Below are positions 1 through 7,470 of a DNA stretch of 64,000 nucleotides, one piece after another (the stretch's first letter is position 1; every line of letters starts with the position of its first letter). The translations under genes and the position numbers were made by a program. Origin of the DNA: Streptomyces sp. NBC_01446 (GTDB lineage Bacteria > Actinomycetota > Actinomycetes > Streptomycetales > Streptomycetaceae); NCBI RefSeq assembly GCF_026340095.1, contig NZ_JAPEPO010000001.1:7088501-7152500 (forward strand). Reading direction: 5' to 3'. Below the pieces are notes generated by a model. That model saw only the letters and a list, made by a program, of their open reading frames with translations. It ran no database searches and was not told where the DNA came from.

Positions 1-4
1 GGCG

Positions 5-1570
5 ATGCACGACACGAACCTGGACGCGGTCGAACGGCCCTACGACGGATGCGGCAAGTGCCTGTTGGGTGTACGCCGCCTGTCGCGTATGAAGGCCGCG
101 ACCTCGTCACCGGAGCGGCAACGTGAGGACATCCTCGCGGTTGCCGCCTCGGTCGGAGCTCACATCATCGGCTGGGCCGACGACTGGGAGGTCTCCGGAG
201 CGACGGACCCGATGACGCGACCGAGGCTGGGTCCGTGGTTGCGCGACGAACAAGGTCCGTACGACGGCCTGGTCGCCGCCGCAGTCGACCGACTGGGCCG
301 CAACGTAGTCGACTGTCTGAATACCGGCTACAAGATGCGCGACGAGAACAAGCTCCTGGTCACGTATGGCCACGACGGCCCCTGGGACCTGAACGATCCG
401 GCGGACGAGAACCGCTTCACGATCGAGGCCTGGGGCGCGCAGATGGAGTTGCGGGCCATCCAGCGCCGCAACAGGAGTACCACCGTCAAGATGCGGGCAG
501 CTGGGCGGCCCAAGGGCAAACCGTCGTACGGATTCCGGCACGTTCGCCTGGTGGCGGGCGGCAAGGTCGATCACGTCGAACTGCATCTGCACGCTGCCGA
601 GGTGATTCGTGAAGTCGCGCGTCGTGTGCTGGCGGATCCGGTCAACGTCACCCCCAGCAGCGAGGCCGCCCGACTGAACAGGGCGAAGGAGCTGGCACCC
701 GTGGACCATCTTGCTGTCATGTACGGCCGCCCGGCACGAGGTCGTCCCTGGTACCCGGCTACCATCCGCGCGATCCTCGAGTCTGAGGCGGCGCTGGGGT
801 ATCTGATGCACCAGCACAAGCCGGTGGTCGGAGCAGACGGGAACCTGATCCGCCTCTGTGAGGGCTTGTGGGACCGTGCGACCCACGAAGCGTTGAAGAG
901 GGCGCTTTCCGCCCGCAACATGCCTACTCGTCGTACGAACCAGCCGTACTTGCTCACCGGGGTCGCCTTGTGCGGTCAGTGCCACAACCGGCTGTACACA
1001 CAAACCTCTGCTGACGCGCCGCCTCGCTATGTGTGCACAGCCAGGAATAAGGGCTGGCCTTCAGCACACAATTGCCAGCCTGCTCCGCTCGTCCGGTCTC
1101 AACTGCTCGATACCTGGGTCGAATCATGGTTTCTGGAGAAGTTTGGGGCAGGCGAGATCTTTGAGACCGTGTACGACTCGGGGAACGGTGTCGCGGAACG
1201 AATAGCTGAGCTGCAGGCAAGTCGAACTCGCCTGCGTGCCGACCGTGAGGCCGGCATTTACGACGGTGAAGAGGACGCCCAGTGGTTCCGGGAGCGGTAT
1301 GGCGACCTCGGACGTGAACTCGCGTCTCTCGCGCGGGAGCCGAGCCGGCCGCCGGGCATGGTGCAGAGGCCCACGGGCGAGACGATCGCCGACCGCTGGG
1401 AAAAGGCATTGGACGTTCAGGCGCGCAAGGAGATGCTGCTCGACTTCGACGTGAGGGTGACGCTGTACCCCGCGGCGGCACCGGTCCGGTGGGTTCCAGG
1501 GATCATGCATGGTCCGGAACGCGATCCCGTTGGGCACCCGTACTCCTTCGGCTCTGCGTTGGCGGCCTGA
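5..1570 (+). CDS. Large serine recombinase (phage/ICE integrase type)
   Basis: Site-specific recombinase of the large serine family, which integrates or excises an element through a covalent Ser-DNA link. The N-terminal resolvase domain holds an Arg-Leu-Ser motif with Ser27 as the likely nucleophile and a DRLGRN motif near residue 95. A recombinase domain follows (PKGKPSYGFRH near residue 170). A zinc ribbon with paired Cys lies at about residues 323-357, then a Gln/Arg-rich C-terminal helix. At 521 aa it has the usual length. The window begins 4 bases upstream, so no ribosome site can be seen and the true start could lie further left. Its position beside a truncated host gene (2418-2519) suggests it made that insertion. 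Confidence 0.9.
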   Translation: MHDTNLDAVERPYDGCGKCLLGVRRLSRMKAATSSPERQREDILAVAASVGAHIIGWADDWEVSGATDPMTRPRLGPWLRDEQGPYDGLVAAAVDRLGRNVVDCLNTGYKMRDENKLLVTYGHDGPWDLNDPADENRFTIEAWGAQMELRAIQRRNRSTTVKMRAAGRPKGKPSYGFRHVRLVAGGKVDHVELHLHAAEVIREVARRVLADPVNVTPSSEAARLNRAKELAPVDHLAVMYGRPARGRPWYPATIRAILESEAALGYLMHQHKPVVGADGNLIRLCEGLWDRATHEALKRALSARNMPTRRTNQPYLLTGVALCGQCHNRLYTQTSADAPPRYVCTARNKGWPSAHNCQPAPLVRSQLLDTWVESWFLEKFGAGEIFETVYDSGNGVAERIAELQASRTRLRADREAGIYDGEEDAQWFRERYGDLGRELASLAREPSRPPGMVQRPTGETIADRWEKALDVQARKEMLLDFDVRVTLYPAAAPVRWVPGIMHGPERDPVGHPYSFGSALAA

Positions 1571-1578
1571 AGTGTCAG

Positions 1579-1617
1579 CCGGGGGTTCTGCGTAGCGCCG
1601 CTACCAGGAATCCCCGG
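1579..1617. terminator. Imperfect inverted repeat after the serine integrase
   Basis: CCGGGG at 1579 pairs with CCCCGG at 1612-1617, around a central GTAGCG-C-CGCTAC palindrome at 1592-1604. It starts 8 bases after the integrase stop, so a terminator is the simplest reading. Serine-integrase att sites are also imperfect inverted repeats of about this size, so that cannot be excluded. Confidence 0.4.
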
Positions 1618-1676
1618 CATGGCCAAGCGAGAGAGTTCACAGAACCTGGACCCAGTGGGAACAGAAAGGACCTCAC

Positions 1677-2333
1677 GTGATGGTGGAGCCACATCTCGAA
1701 CCGGCCGGAACGCTCTGGTCTCCCTGTGAGGTGCCATGGAACGCCGAGCGCGCGCATCAGGGATGGCTGGTGACTACTGCTGACGGAAGTGTGGCGGAGG
1801 CTCTGGCACGGTTGTATCCGAAGGCGCACCGGAGCGTAGGGGCGCTTCGGACTGACCATGCCGTCGAACTGGTCTGCGGCAGCCTGGACATCTTCTTGGC
1901 TGGACGTGATGCGTTGTCACGGCGCTTCGTGCAGACGGTCCATGAAGCACCAGTTCATGTCTGCGACGGCCGCATGTTGCTCGCTCCGATGGTGGATGCA
2001 GGGCAGCCGTGCGGTTGTCCCAAGGCTCTGGGCGCGAAGATGGCTGCGGCACGGGAAGGTGTGGGTCCAAGGCCGGAGTGCTCCATGAACTTCAAGTTCG
2101 CAGCGGCGCCGGACTTGGGAGTGTTCCGGTTCGTCTCCTCATCATGGGAGTTCAGCGAGATGCTGGAGGCGTTCGGGGAGCATCGAGCTGACACTCCACG
2201 GCGACGGACCATCTCCTTGCAGCGACGCACCATGCGGACGCGAAGCGGAACAGAGGTGAGTTGGACGCTGCCGCGCCTTACTAGCTCTGCGGCGACGGAG
2301 TGCGTTCAGAGCGGCTTGGAGCTCGCATCTTGA
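1677..2333 (+). CDS. Hypothetical protein, possible Gp3-like recombination directionality factor
   Basis: No certain family match. The 218-aa protein has an N-terminal segment of about 110 residues, then a Cys-Gly-Cys-Pro motif near residue 112 and a segment PDLGVFRFVSSSW near residue 148. By memory this layout (CxCP, then P-x-(I/L)-G-V-(W/F)-R-(L/F)-(E/S)-S) resembles Gp3-like directionality factors that let serine integrases run the excision reaction; this is pattern resemblance, not a database result. The start is GTG at 1677 with AAGGA 6 bases upstream (ATG at 1680 is the next codon). It lies just downstream of the integrase on the same strand and just before the host junction, which fits such a partner. 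Codons after about residue 180 look less constrained. Confidence 0.5.
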   Translation: MMVEPHLEPAGTLWSPCEVPWNAERAHQGWLVTTADGSVAEALARLYPKAHRSVGALRTDHAVELVCGSLDIFLAGRDALSRRFVQTVHEAPVHVCDGRMLLAPMVDAGQPCGCPKALGAKMAAAREGVGPRPECSMNFKFAAAPDLGVFRFVSSSWEFSEMLEAFGEHRADTPRRRTISLQRRTMRTRSGTEVSWTLPRLTSSAATECVQSGLELAS

Positions 2334-2370
2334 CCGACTAGCCCCAGACACTGACACGACGCGACATGCG

Positions 2371-2420
2371 GGGCCAGCGTCGTGACGCAGATCTGGCCCG
2401 CTCTTGTGGCGGGTATCCGC
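2371..2420. other. Probable element/chromosome junction (attL or attR)
   Basis: Coding homology of the minus-strand MFS stump stops at about 2418, and the sequence to its left belongs to the serine-integrase element. A short inverted repeat (GGGCCAG 2371-2377, CTGGCCC 2393-2399) lies immediately left of the break. The crossover dinucleotide cannot be fixed without the other junction, which would lie left of this window. Confidence 0.5.
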
Positions 2421-2519
2421 GTACCAGTCGTACCACTCGACGGCGTTGCCGACGGAGGCGGCGAGCAGTTGCCGGACCGGGTGAGTGGGCGGGGCGGCGG
2501 TCTTGATCGTCTCTGTCAT
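2418..2519 (-). pseudogene. 5' stump of an MFS transporter gene, cut by insertion
   Basis: Reading leftward from ATG at 2519, the first 34 codons give a typical MHS/SHS-type MFS N-terminus: a short cytoplasmic leader, then ASVGNAVEWYDWYA, the signature of the first membrane helix. After Ala34 the frame leaves the family (ADTRHKSG) and no further helices follow. The natural continuation (YTF-type first helix) is missing. This is what remains when an integrative element enters a gene early in its coding region. No other MFS gene in the window supplies the missing part. Confidence 0.7.
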
Positions 2520-2735
2520 GATCCTGACGCTAACCCCGGAAAGTCCCAGCTCACACATGGTTTGACGGAGTCGAAACATTCCCGTCAACCAGACCGTCCC
2601 GGCGAGGCCGACCGGCTGCGCCGTTTGGTGCGGCCGGAGATCACGAACACAATCACGGGCGCTGAGTCAGCAAAAGGTCAGCAAGAGCCCGAGGTCAGTA
2701 CATTGCCATCAATCCCCAAGCAGCTCGCCCGCGGC

Positions 2736-3860
2736 ATGGGCACCTTCACCAAGCCGTGCAGCTGCAGCCAGCCCACCCGCTGCCAGCACCCGTACTTCAT
2801 CCGCTACCGCGATGCGGCCGGCAAGCAGCGGGAGGAGTCTGGCTTCCGAACCCAGGACGCCGCCAAGGAGCGGCTTGTCGAGCTGTACGCGCGGAAGTCC
2901 AGCACTCCCGCGTCCAAGGCCGAGCTCATCCGCCACTACGGGCAGATGCGGTTCGAGGAGTTCATCGGCGACTACATGGGCCGACAGCGACGCCTCGCGT
3001 ACGGCACGGCGTACGAGTACGAACACCTCGCGAGGAACCACCTGATCCCGGAACTCGGATCACGCCGGGTGGAGACCTTCAGCCCGATGGTGGTCGAGAA
3101 CTTCCTCACGACCATGGACCGCCTCGGGACACCCGACCCCACACAGTTCAAGGTCTACGTCCTCCTCAAGACGCTCCTGCTCGACGCCCACCGCAAGGGC
3201 GCGATCGGCGAGCACCCTCTGCAGGATGTAGACGCGCCGCAGTACGAGGCCGAGCGGGCCATCGTGCCCACCAAGGAACAGATCGCGGGGCTCAAGACGG
3301 CTGCGAACCACGACCGCTTCTCGATGTTCGTGGACATGATGGCCGGCTGCGGTCTGCGCAACGGAGAGGCGTTGGCCCTGAACGTGAACAACATCGTGGC
3401 CGACGACGTCTACCGCGTCACAGAGCAGGTCCACTACCGGACGAAGAAGATAGAGAAGCTCAAGCACAGGAAACCGGGGGAGTTCCGCGAGGTCCCGCTA
3501 CCTCGGAGCATCCGTGAAGCGATTGAGCGCTTCGTCGACAAGCACGGAACTACCCACGACGGCTACGTGCTGCAAGGAACCCGTGCGAAGCACATGAACC
3601 ACAGCACGATCAATTACATCTGGTACCGGAAGCTGCCTGGCAAGGGCGTGGACATGCCCGAAGGCATGTCGCTCTACGGGTACCGGCACTTCTTCGCGGC
3701 GAACTGCCTGGCACACAACATCCCCATCACGGACGTCGCCGAGTGGATGGGGCACAAGAGCATCGAGGTCACGTTCCGGATCTACCGACATCTCATGCCG
3801 GCTTCGATCGGTCGGGCGGCGAGGCTCCTTGACCGGGGGCTTCATGACCTCGCGGCCTGA
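2736..3860 (+). CDS. Tyrosine recombinase (phage/AICE-type integrase)
   Basis: Site-specific recombinase of the lambda integrase family, 374 aa from ATG 2736. An N-terminal Cys-containing segment (CSCSQPTRCQHPYFIRYRD) is followed by a SAM-like core-binding domain (about residues 65-150) and the catalytic domain. Arg208 (CGLRNGEALAL), Arg317, the His of MGHKS and Tyr350 (IYRHL) fit the catalytic set. The first His of the usual HxxR box is replaced by Tyr314 (YGYRH). The frame is open back to 2382 but that part reads as non-coding and overlaps the MFS stump promoter. TTG 2703 is an alternative start; neither has a clear ribosome site. Together with the HTH gene at 4016-4201 it suggests a second mobile element next to the first. 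Confidence 0.85.
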   Translation: MGTFTKPCSCSQPTRCQHPYFIRYRDAAGKQREESGFRTQDAAKERLVELYARKSSTPASKAELIRHYGQMRFEEFIGDYMGRQRRLAYGTAYEYEHLARNHLIPELGSRRVETFSPMVVENFLTTMDRLGTPDPTQFKVYVLLKTLLLDAHRKGAIGEHPLQDVDAPQYEAERAIVPTKEQIAGLKTAANHDRFSMFVDMMAGCGLRNGEALALNVNNIVADDVYRVTEQVHYRTKKIEKLKHRKPGEFREVPLPRSIREAIERFVDKHGTTHDGYVLQGTRAKHMNHSTINYIWYRKLPGKGVDMPEGMSLYGYRHFFAANCLAHNIPITDVAEWMGHKSIEVTFRIYRHLMPASIGRAARLLDRGLHDLAA

Positions 3861-3970
3861 GAGTGCCCAGGGAGGAATTGCGTACCGGTTCTTGCGCATC
3901 GACCATCGACCGGCCTGAGTGCTCTCAAGTCCCCTTCTTTACACCCGGTGATCGCCATCGAGTTCACGAG

Positions 3971-4014
3971 ACGGCAGCGCTTCCGGGAAAGCGGAGCCCG
4001 GGAGTCGCTGCCGT
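3971..4014. terminator. Two-part hairpin between convergent genes
   Basis: Nine-base outer arms (ACGGCAGCG 3971-3979, CGCTGCCGT 4006-4014) enclose a second stem CCGGG/CCCGG. It lies between the ends of the tyrosine integrase (+) and the HTH gene (-), so it can serve both strands. There is no long T run. Confidence 0.55.
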
Positions 4015-4015
4015 G

Positions 4016-4201
4016 TCAGCCAAGACGCTGCTGCCGAGCCCATGCGTCGACGTCGGACACCTTGAACTGCAGTTTCGCGTTCCTCCCGGATCCGAACTTG
4101 TAGGCAGCCAGACCCAGTCGGGGTGCCTCTCGATAGACCCAGGTCACGGACATGTTGAGATACTCGGCAGTCTGCTTGGCGTCCATGAAGTGCGGGCGCA
4201 T
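4016..4201 (-). CDS. Excisionase/AlpA-like helix-turn-helix protein
   Basis: Small DNA-binding protein of 61 aa. The sequence MDAKQTAEYLNMSVTWVYRE has the MerR-like winged HTH pattern of excisionases and AlpA-type regulators, followed by a wing-like GSGRNAKLQFKVSDVDAWAR. Such proteins bend att DNA and set recombination direction for tyrosine integrases. The start is ATG 4201, with GGAGGT only 3-4 bases upstream; an internal ATG (before DAKQT) is possible. It is convergent with the tyrosine integrase, which is unusual for an int/xis pair, so it may instead regulate the module at 4298-5933. It ends 2 bases from the shared hairpin. Confidence 0.7.
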   Translation of the reverse strand: MRPHFMDAKQTAEYLNMSVTWVYREAPRLGLAAYKFGSGRNAKLQFKVSDVDAWARQQRLG

Positions 4202-4297
4202 GGGACCTCCAAATCGGCTTGGAGGGTCAGTGTGTGAGAGAGGCGCAATTTGGCCCGGCTGGGGAAAGCCTGGTACCACCCCACTACTGCACGTGCC

Positions 4298-5428
4298 TCA
4301 CTGCCCCAGGGACGGATCCGATCCGAAGTCGGTGACGCTCATCGATGCCAGTCCTCCGGGTGGGCTGGTCAGGGTGCCCCGAACGCGGACGGGAATGCCG
4401 GCGTCATGGCAGTGGACAGCCTCGTGGTAACTGGCGTCGGGGAGGTCCATCCAGACGGTGCGGCTTCGTCGCTTAATGAGGGCGTGGACACCCACACGTC
4501 CTGTCTCGTCTTCCGGGTGCCGACTCAGGTCGGTCACCAGGCCGTAGATCACGTTCTCTCGGCTGTAAACGCTGGTCTTCAGTTGATCGGATACGCGTTC
4601 CACGATGGCGATGGCATCGCGGTTGAACTGGACCTCGTGTGGTGTGCCGGGAGGCGCTGCTGCGACTCGCGACCAGTTGAACGTGACATCCAGACTGTCG
4701 ACACCCTCGCTGTTCACAACCTTCGATAACGCCTGGCACAGTTCATACGACACGCCCTCGCCGATGGAGTCTGTGATCTCGCTCGGTGTTGGTTCCCGGT
4801 CGGTGCCCGCCATCTCTTCGAGAACGCCCAGGGCACGGGACATTGTGGCGGTGACACGCCGGTCGAAGAGTGTCTCCTCGACCTCGACGTCGATCTGGTC
4901 CTGCCCACGCTCATACACATCCATCGGTGAGCGGGCTTGACTGATGATGGGCACGATGTATGAGCCCTTGCGGGTCTGACCGAGACGGACATCGCGGGCC
5001 TGTTCCCTCGCGCGTACGGGGAAGTTGCGGAAGTGGCCCTGACGGCGGACGGTGGCCGCAGCCGAAGCAACACGAAGTCGCTTGGCGGACTGGAAGAGCT
5101 CAAAGCCGGCATCCAGCGGGATCGAGCCGTCTCGAAGGGTCGGGTGGGTCGCCCGGAGGTCGGTGACGTCATGGAAGACAGAGGCGATGGCGTCTTGGAC
5201 GGTTCGGGCGTCTGCCGTGCCGATCTGTGCGAGATCTTCGACCAGAATGCGCGCCCGTTTGGTGAAGTCCGGAGCGCCTGGCTTCATCGGGACCAGCACC
5301 ACTCTTTCCGTGGGGCCAGGCAGGCGCCACAGCTCCGCCACGTCACTCCCGGACACGGTGGACCAGCCGGTCACCTTGAGGTAACTGCGGATCTCGTCGG
5401 GGCCGAAGGGGAACTCATCGGAAGCCAT
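4298..5428 (-). CDS. Unrecognised 376-aa protein, partner of DUF4365-like gene
   Basis: I recognise no family. The N-terminal 80 residues (GWSTVSGSDVAELWRLP, VVLVPMKPGAPDF) are followed by a helix-rich stretch, a basic segment near residues 130-155 (VRRQGHFRNFPVRAREQARD), an acidic segment ending DVEVEETLFDRRV, and a C-terminal half with beta-rich pattern (GVHALIKRRSRTVWMDLP, VRVRGTLTSPPGG). No signal peptide or membrane helix is seen. Its ATG lies 1 base after the stop of the 5430-5933 gene, so the two are co-transcribed and probably act together. It is on a mobile locus, so a role in defence or element maintenance is possible but not shown. Confidence 0.65.
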   Translation of the reverse strand: MASDEFPFGPDEIRSYLKVTGWSTVSGSDVAELWRLPGPTERVVLVPMKPGAPDFTKRARILVEDLAQIGTADARTVQDAIASVFHDVTDLRATHPTLRDGSIPLDAGFELFQSAKRLRVASAAATVRRQGHFRNFPVRAREQARDVRLGQTRKGSYIVPIISQARSPMDVYERGQDQIDVEVEETLFDRRVTATMSRALGVLEEMAGTDREPTPSEITDSIGEGVSYELCQALSKVVNSEGVDSLDVTFNWSRVAAAPPGTPHEVQFNRDAIAIVERVSDQLKTSVYSRENVIYGLVTDLSRHPEDETGRVGVHALIKRRSRTVWMDLPDASYHEAVHCHDAGIPVRVRGTLTSPPGGLASMSVTDFGSDPSLGQ

Positions 5429-5429
5429 G

Positions 5430-5933
5430 TCATTTCACCACCGTGCTGCCGGAGAACAGAATGCTCCGCGCCGTGTCGAACATGGACCGCATGGACTTCA
5501 CAGTGAGCTGTTGTTCCTCCGGGAGCTTGATCGCTGTCGTGGTGCGGTTGTCCGCCTCTTCGCGACCGTGCAGGCAGGCCCAGTATCCGTGACAGGCGAG
5601 GACCAGGGAATCCACATGATGGGTGACCCACAAGTCCAGGTTCGGCGGGACGACCAAGAGGACCAGATGCCCAGGCGCTGAGCGTTCTGTGCTGCGCAGC
5701 TTGTCGTAGGTCTCTATGTCCAGGTCGAAGCTGTAACCACCGCGAATGGAACGCGGGCTCTGAGTGCACTTGAGTTGGAAGTCGACCATGAGTCCGCTGT
5801 CCCGAAGCGTTACGTCGACGCCGTCCTTGTCGACGTTCCACTCACCGATCGTATAGCCGCCCTGGGAAGCGAGTGCGTGCACGTACGCGCGGCTAATCTG
5901 CTCCTTCTGCCAGCTGGTAGCTTCCCCCGCCAC
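5430..5933 (-). CDS. DUF4365-like protein, putative PD-(D/E)xK nuclease
   Basis: 167 aa. The core has the pattern of DUF4365 and related PD-(D/E)xK folds: a first helix, VDKDGVDVTL with the putative metal Asp at about residue 40, then VDFQLKCTQ giving Q53-x-K55, and a later helix around ETYDKLRS with hydrophobic strands LVLLVVPP. The start is GTG 5933 because AGGAGG lies 6 bases upstream; GTG 5948 would put that ribosome site inside the gene. It is the first gene of a two-gene operon with 4298-5428. Members of this domain family often occur in defence or mobile loci; activity here is inferred. Confidence 0.65.
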   Translation of the reverse strand: MAGEATSWQKEQISRAYVHALASQGGYTIGEWNVDKDGVDVTLRDSGLMVDFQLKCTQSPRSIRGGYSFDLDIETYDKLRSTERSAPGHLVLLVVPPNLDLWVTHHVDSLVLACHGYWACLHGREEADNRTTTAIKLPEEQQLTVKSMRSMFDTARSILFSGSTVVK

Positions 5934-6050
5934 GTAGCTCCTCCTCACCGCCTGGTCGGGAGGATAGAGGCGGTTCGGGAGTCTGGGAACAGGGCGTGAT
6001 CTCCATGGTTGTGAATTCGGTCCGGTTGGCGTGGAGAGATAAGACCGCGC

Positions 6051-7376
6051 TCACGCCTTCGAAGCCAGTTCGACGACCGTGATGTCGGACGGGGCGCCCA
6101 CTCGAACCGGCGGGCCCCAGGCGCCGGCGCCGCGGCTCACGTACAGCTGGGTGTCACCGTAGCGCTCCAGGCCCGCGACGGTCGGGTTGGCCAGTTCCGC
6201 GACGTAGTTGATGGGCCACAGCTGGCCACCGTGGGTGTGGCCGGAGAGCTGGAGGCCCACGCCGTGTCGGACGGCGTCGTCGATGACGATGGGCTGGTGG
6301 GCGAGAAGGACGGAGGCGCGAGAGCGGTCGCGGTCGCCGAGGGCCTTGGCGAAGTCGGGGCCCTGGCCCTGGTCGACGCCGGTCACGTCGTTGACTCCGG
6401 CGAGGTCGAAGCCGGGGAGCTCGGTGCGGGTGTTTTCTAGGGGGTGCAGGCCCAGGTCCCGGACCTTGTCGACCCACTGCCTGGCGCCGACGAAGTACTC
6501 GTGGTTGCCGGTGACGAAGAACGAGCCGTGGCGTGCGCGCAGTTGGGCGAGCGGTTCCACGGCGGTGCCGAGGTCGGCGACGCTGCCGTCGACCAGGTCG
6601 CCGACGACGGCGATGAGGTCGGGCTGCGTACGGTTGATCGTGTCGACGACGTGCTGGGCGAAGTCGCGGCCCAGGATCGGGCCGAGGTGCATGTCGCTGA
6701 CGACGGCGATCCGGTAACCATGCGCGGCGCGCGGCAGATTGGCCAGCGGGACCGTCAACCGCTTGACCTTGGGGCCGGTGAGCGCGCTGTGAGTGCCGTA
6801 GGCGACGGTGCCGAGGGCAGCGGCCGCTGCGGTGCCGCCGATGACCCGGGAGACGAAGAGACGGCGGGAGGGGCTGGCCGGTTCGGGACGTGCGGGCGCT
6901 TCGGGCTCCAGCACGTTCGACGCGCGGGCGACCGCGAGGGCCGTCGAGCCTGCGGGCTCGGGCCTGGGCTCGGGCGGAACGGGGGCAGCCCCTCCGGACG
7001 CCCTGGCCGACACCGCTTGCGGTTCGTCGACGTGGACCTCGTCGGCGCCGACCGACACGGCCGCGTCGGCCTCCGTCGCGGCAGAGGGCTTCCGGCGTAG
7101 CAGCAGACGGACGATCTCGCCCAGGAGAAGTGCCAAGAGCAGGTACAGAAACAGGACCAGCCACAGGTAGCCGGGCCAGGCCATGATCTGGCGCACACGA
7201 AATGGCGCGATCGCGCCCACTGTTTGGGCGCCCGCAGTCAGCAGTGGACCGGCGATCAGAAGGCAGGTGCCCACACGACGCAGGACAGACCCAGGACGTG
7301 TTGTGTCCCGTACGAGACGCCGCCACACGTAGACGTGGAGTGCGCTGAACACTATGAGGAAGATGACGGCGAACAC
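6051..7376 (-). CDS. Membrane-anchored metallophosphoesterase
   Basis: Calcineurin-like phosphoesterase of the YkuE type. Four hydrophobic helices in the first 110 residues are followed by a Pro/Ala/Glu-rich linker, one more helix (VIGGTAAAAALGTVAYG) and the catalytic domain. All metal motifs are present: SDMHLG, VVGDLVDG, GNHE, LLAHQP and SGHTHGG. The catalytic domain therefore lies outside or at the membrane. GTG 7376, opening VFAVIFLIVFS, is preferred because family members begin at the first helix and an AAAGGA lies about 12 bases upstream; the frame stays open to 7508 and GTG 7424 is an alternative. It appears to be the first normal chromosomal gene right of the mobile region. Confidence 0.85.
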   Translation of the reverse strand: MFAVIFLIVFSALHVYVWRRLVRDTTRPGSVLRRVGTCLLIAGPLLTAGAQTVGAIAPFRVRQIMAWPGYLWLVLFLYLLLALLLGEIVRLLLRRKPSAATEADAAVSVGADEVHVDEPQAVSARASGGAAPVPPEPRPEPAGSTALAVARASNVLEPEAPARPEPASPSRRLFVSRVIGGTAAAAALGTVAYGTHSALTGPKVKRLTVPLANLPRAAHGYRIAVVSDMHLGPILGRDFAQHVVDTINRTQPDLIAVVGDLVDGSVADLGTAVEPLAQLRARHGSFFVTGNHEYFVGARQWVDKVRDLGLHPLENTRTELPGFDLAGVNDVTGVDQGQGPDFAKALGDRDRSRASVLLAHQPIVIDDAVRHGVGLQLSGHTHGGQLWPINYVAELANPTVAGLERYGDTQLYVSRGAGAWGPPVRVGAPSDITVVELASKA

Positions 7377-7470
7377 GGCTCTGCGTGGTCCTTTCTCCGG
7401 GGGTGTCCAATGGTTGGCGGACACGACCCAGCGGTGGCTTGGCCGGTGTGGCCCGGGAGCCGTGGTCTTT

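Noticed and set aside
2382..2735. Upstream extension of the tyrosine integrase frame to 2382
   Set aside because: The extra 118 residues have no family likeness and overlap the opposite-strand MFS stump and its promoter.
4298..5948. Reading the two-gene module as a classical restriction-modification or toxin-antitoxin pair
   Set aside because: No methyltransferase motifs, and both proteins are too large and lack known toxin or antitoxin folds; only the nuclease-like pattern in one is supported.
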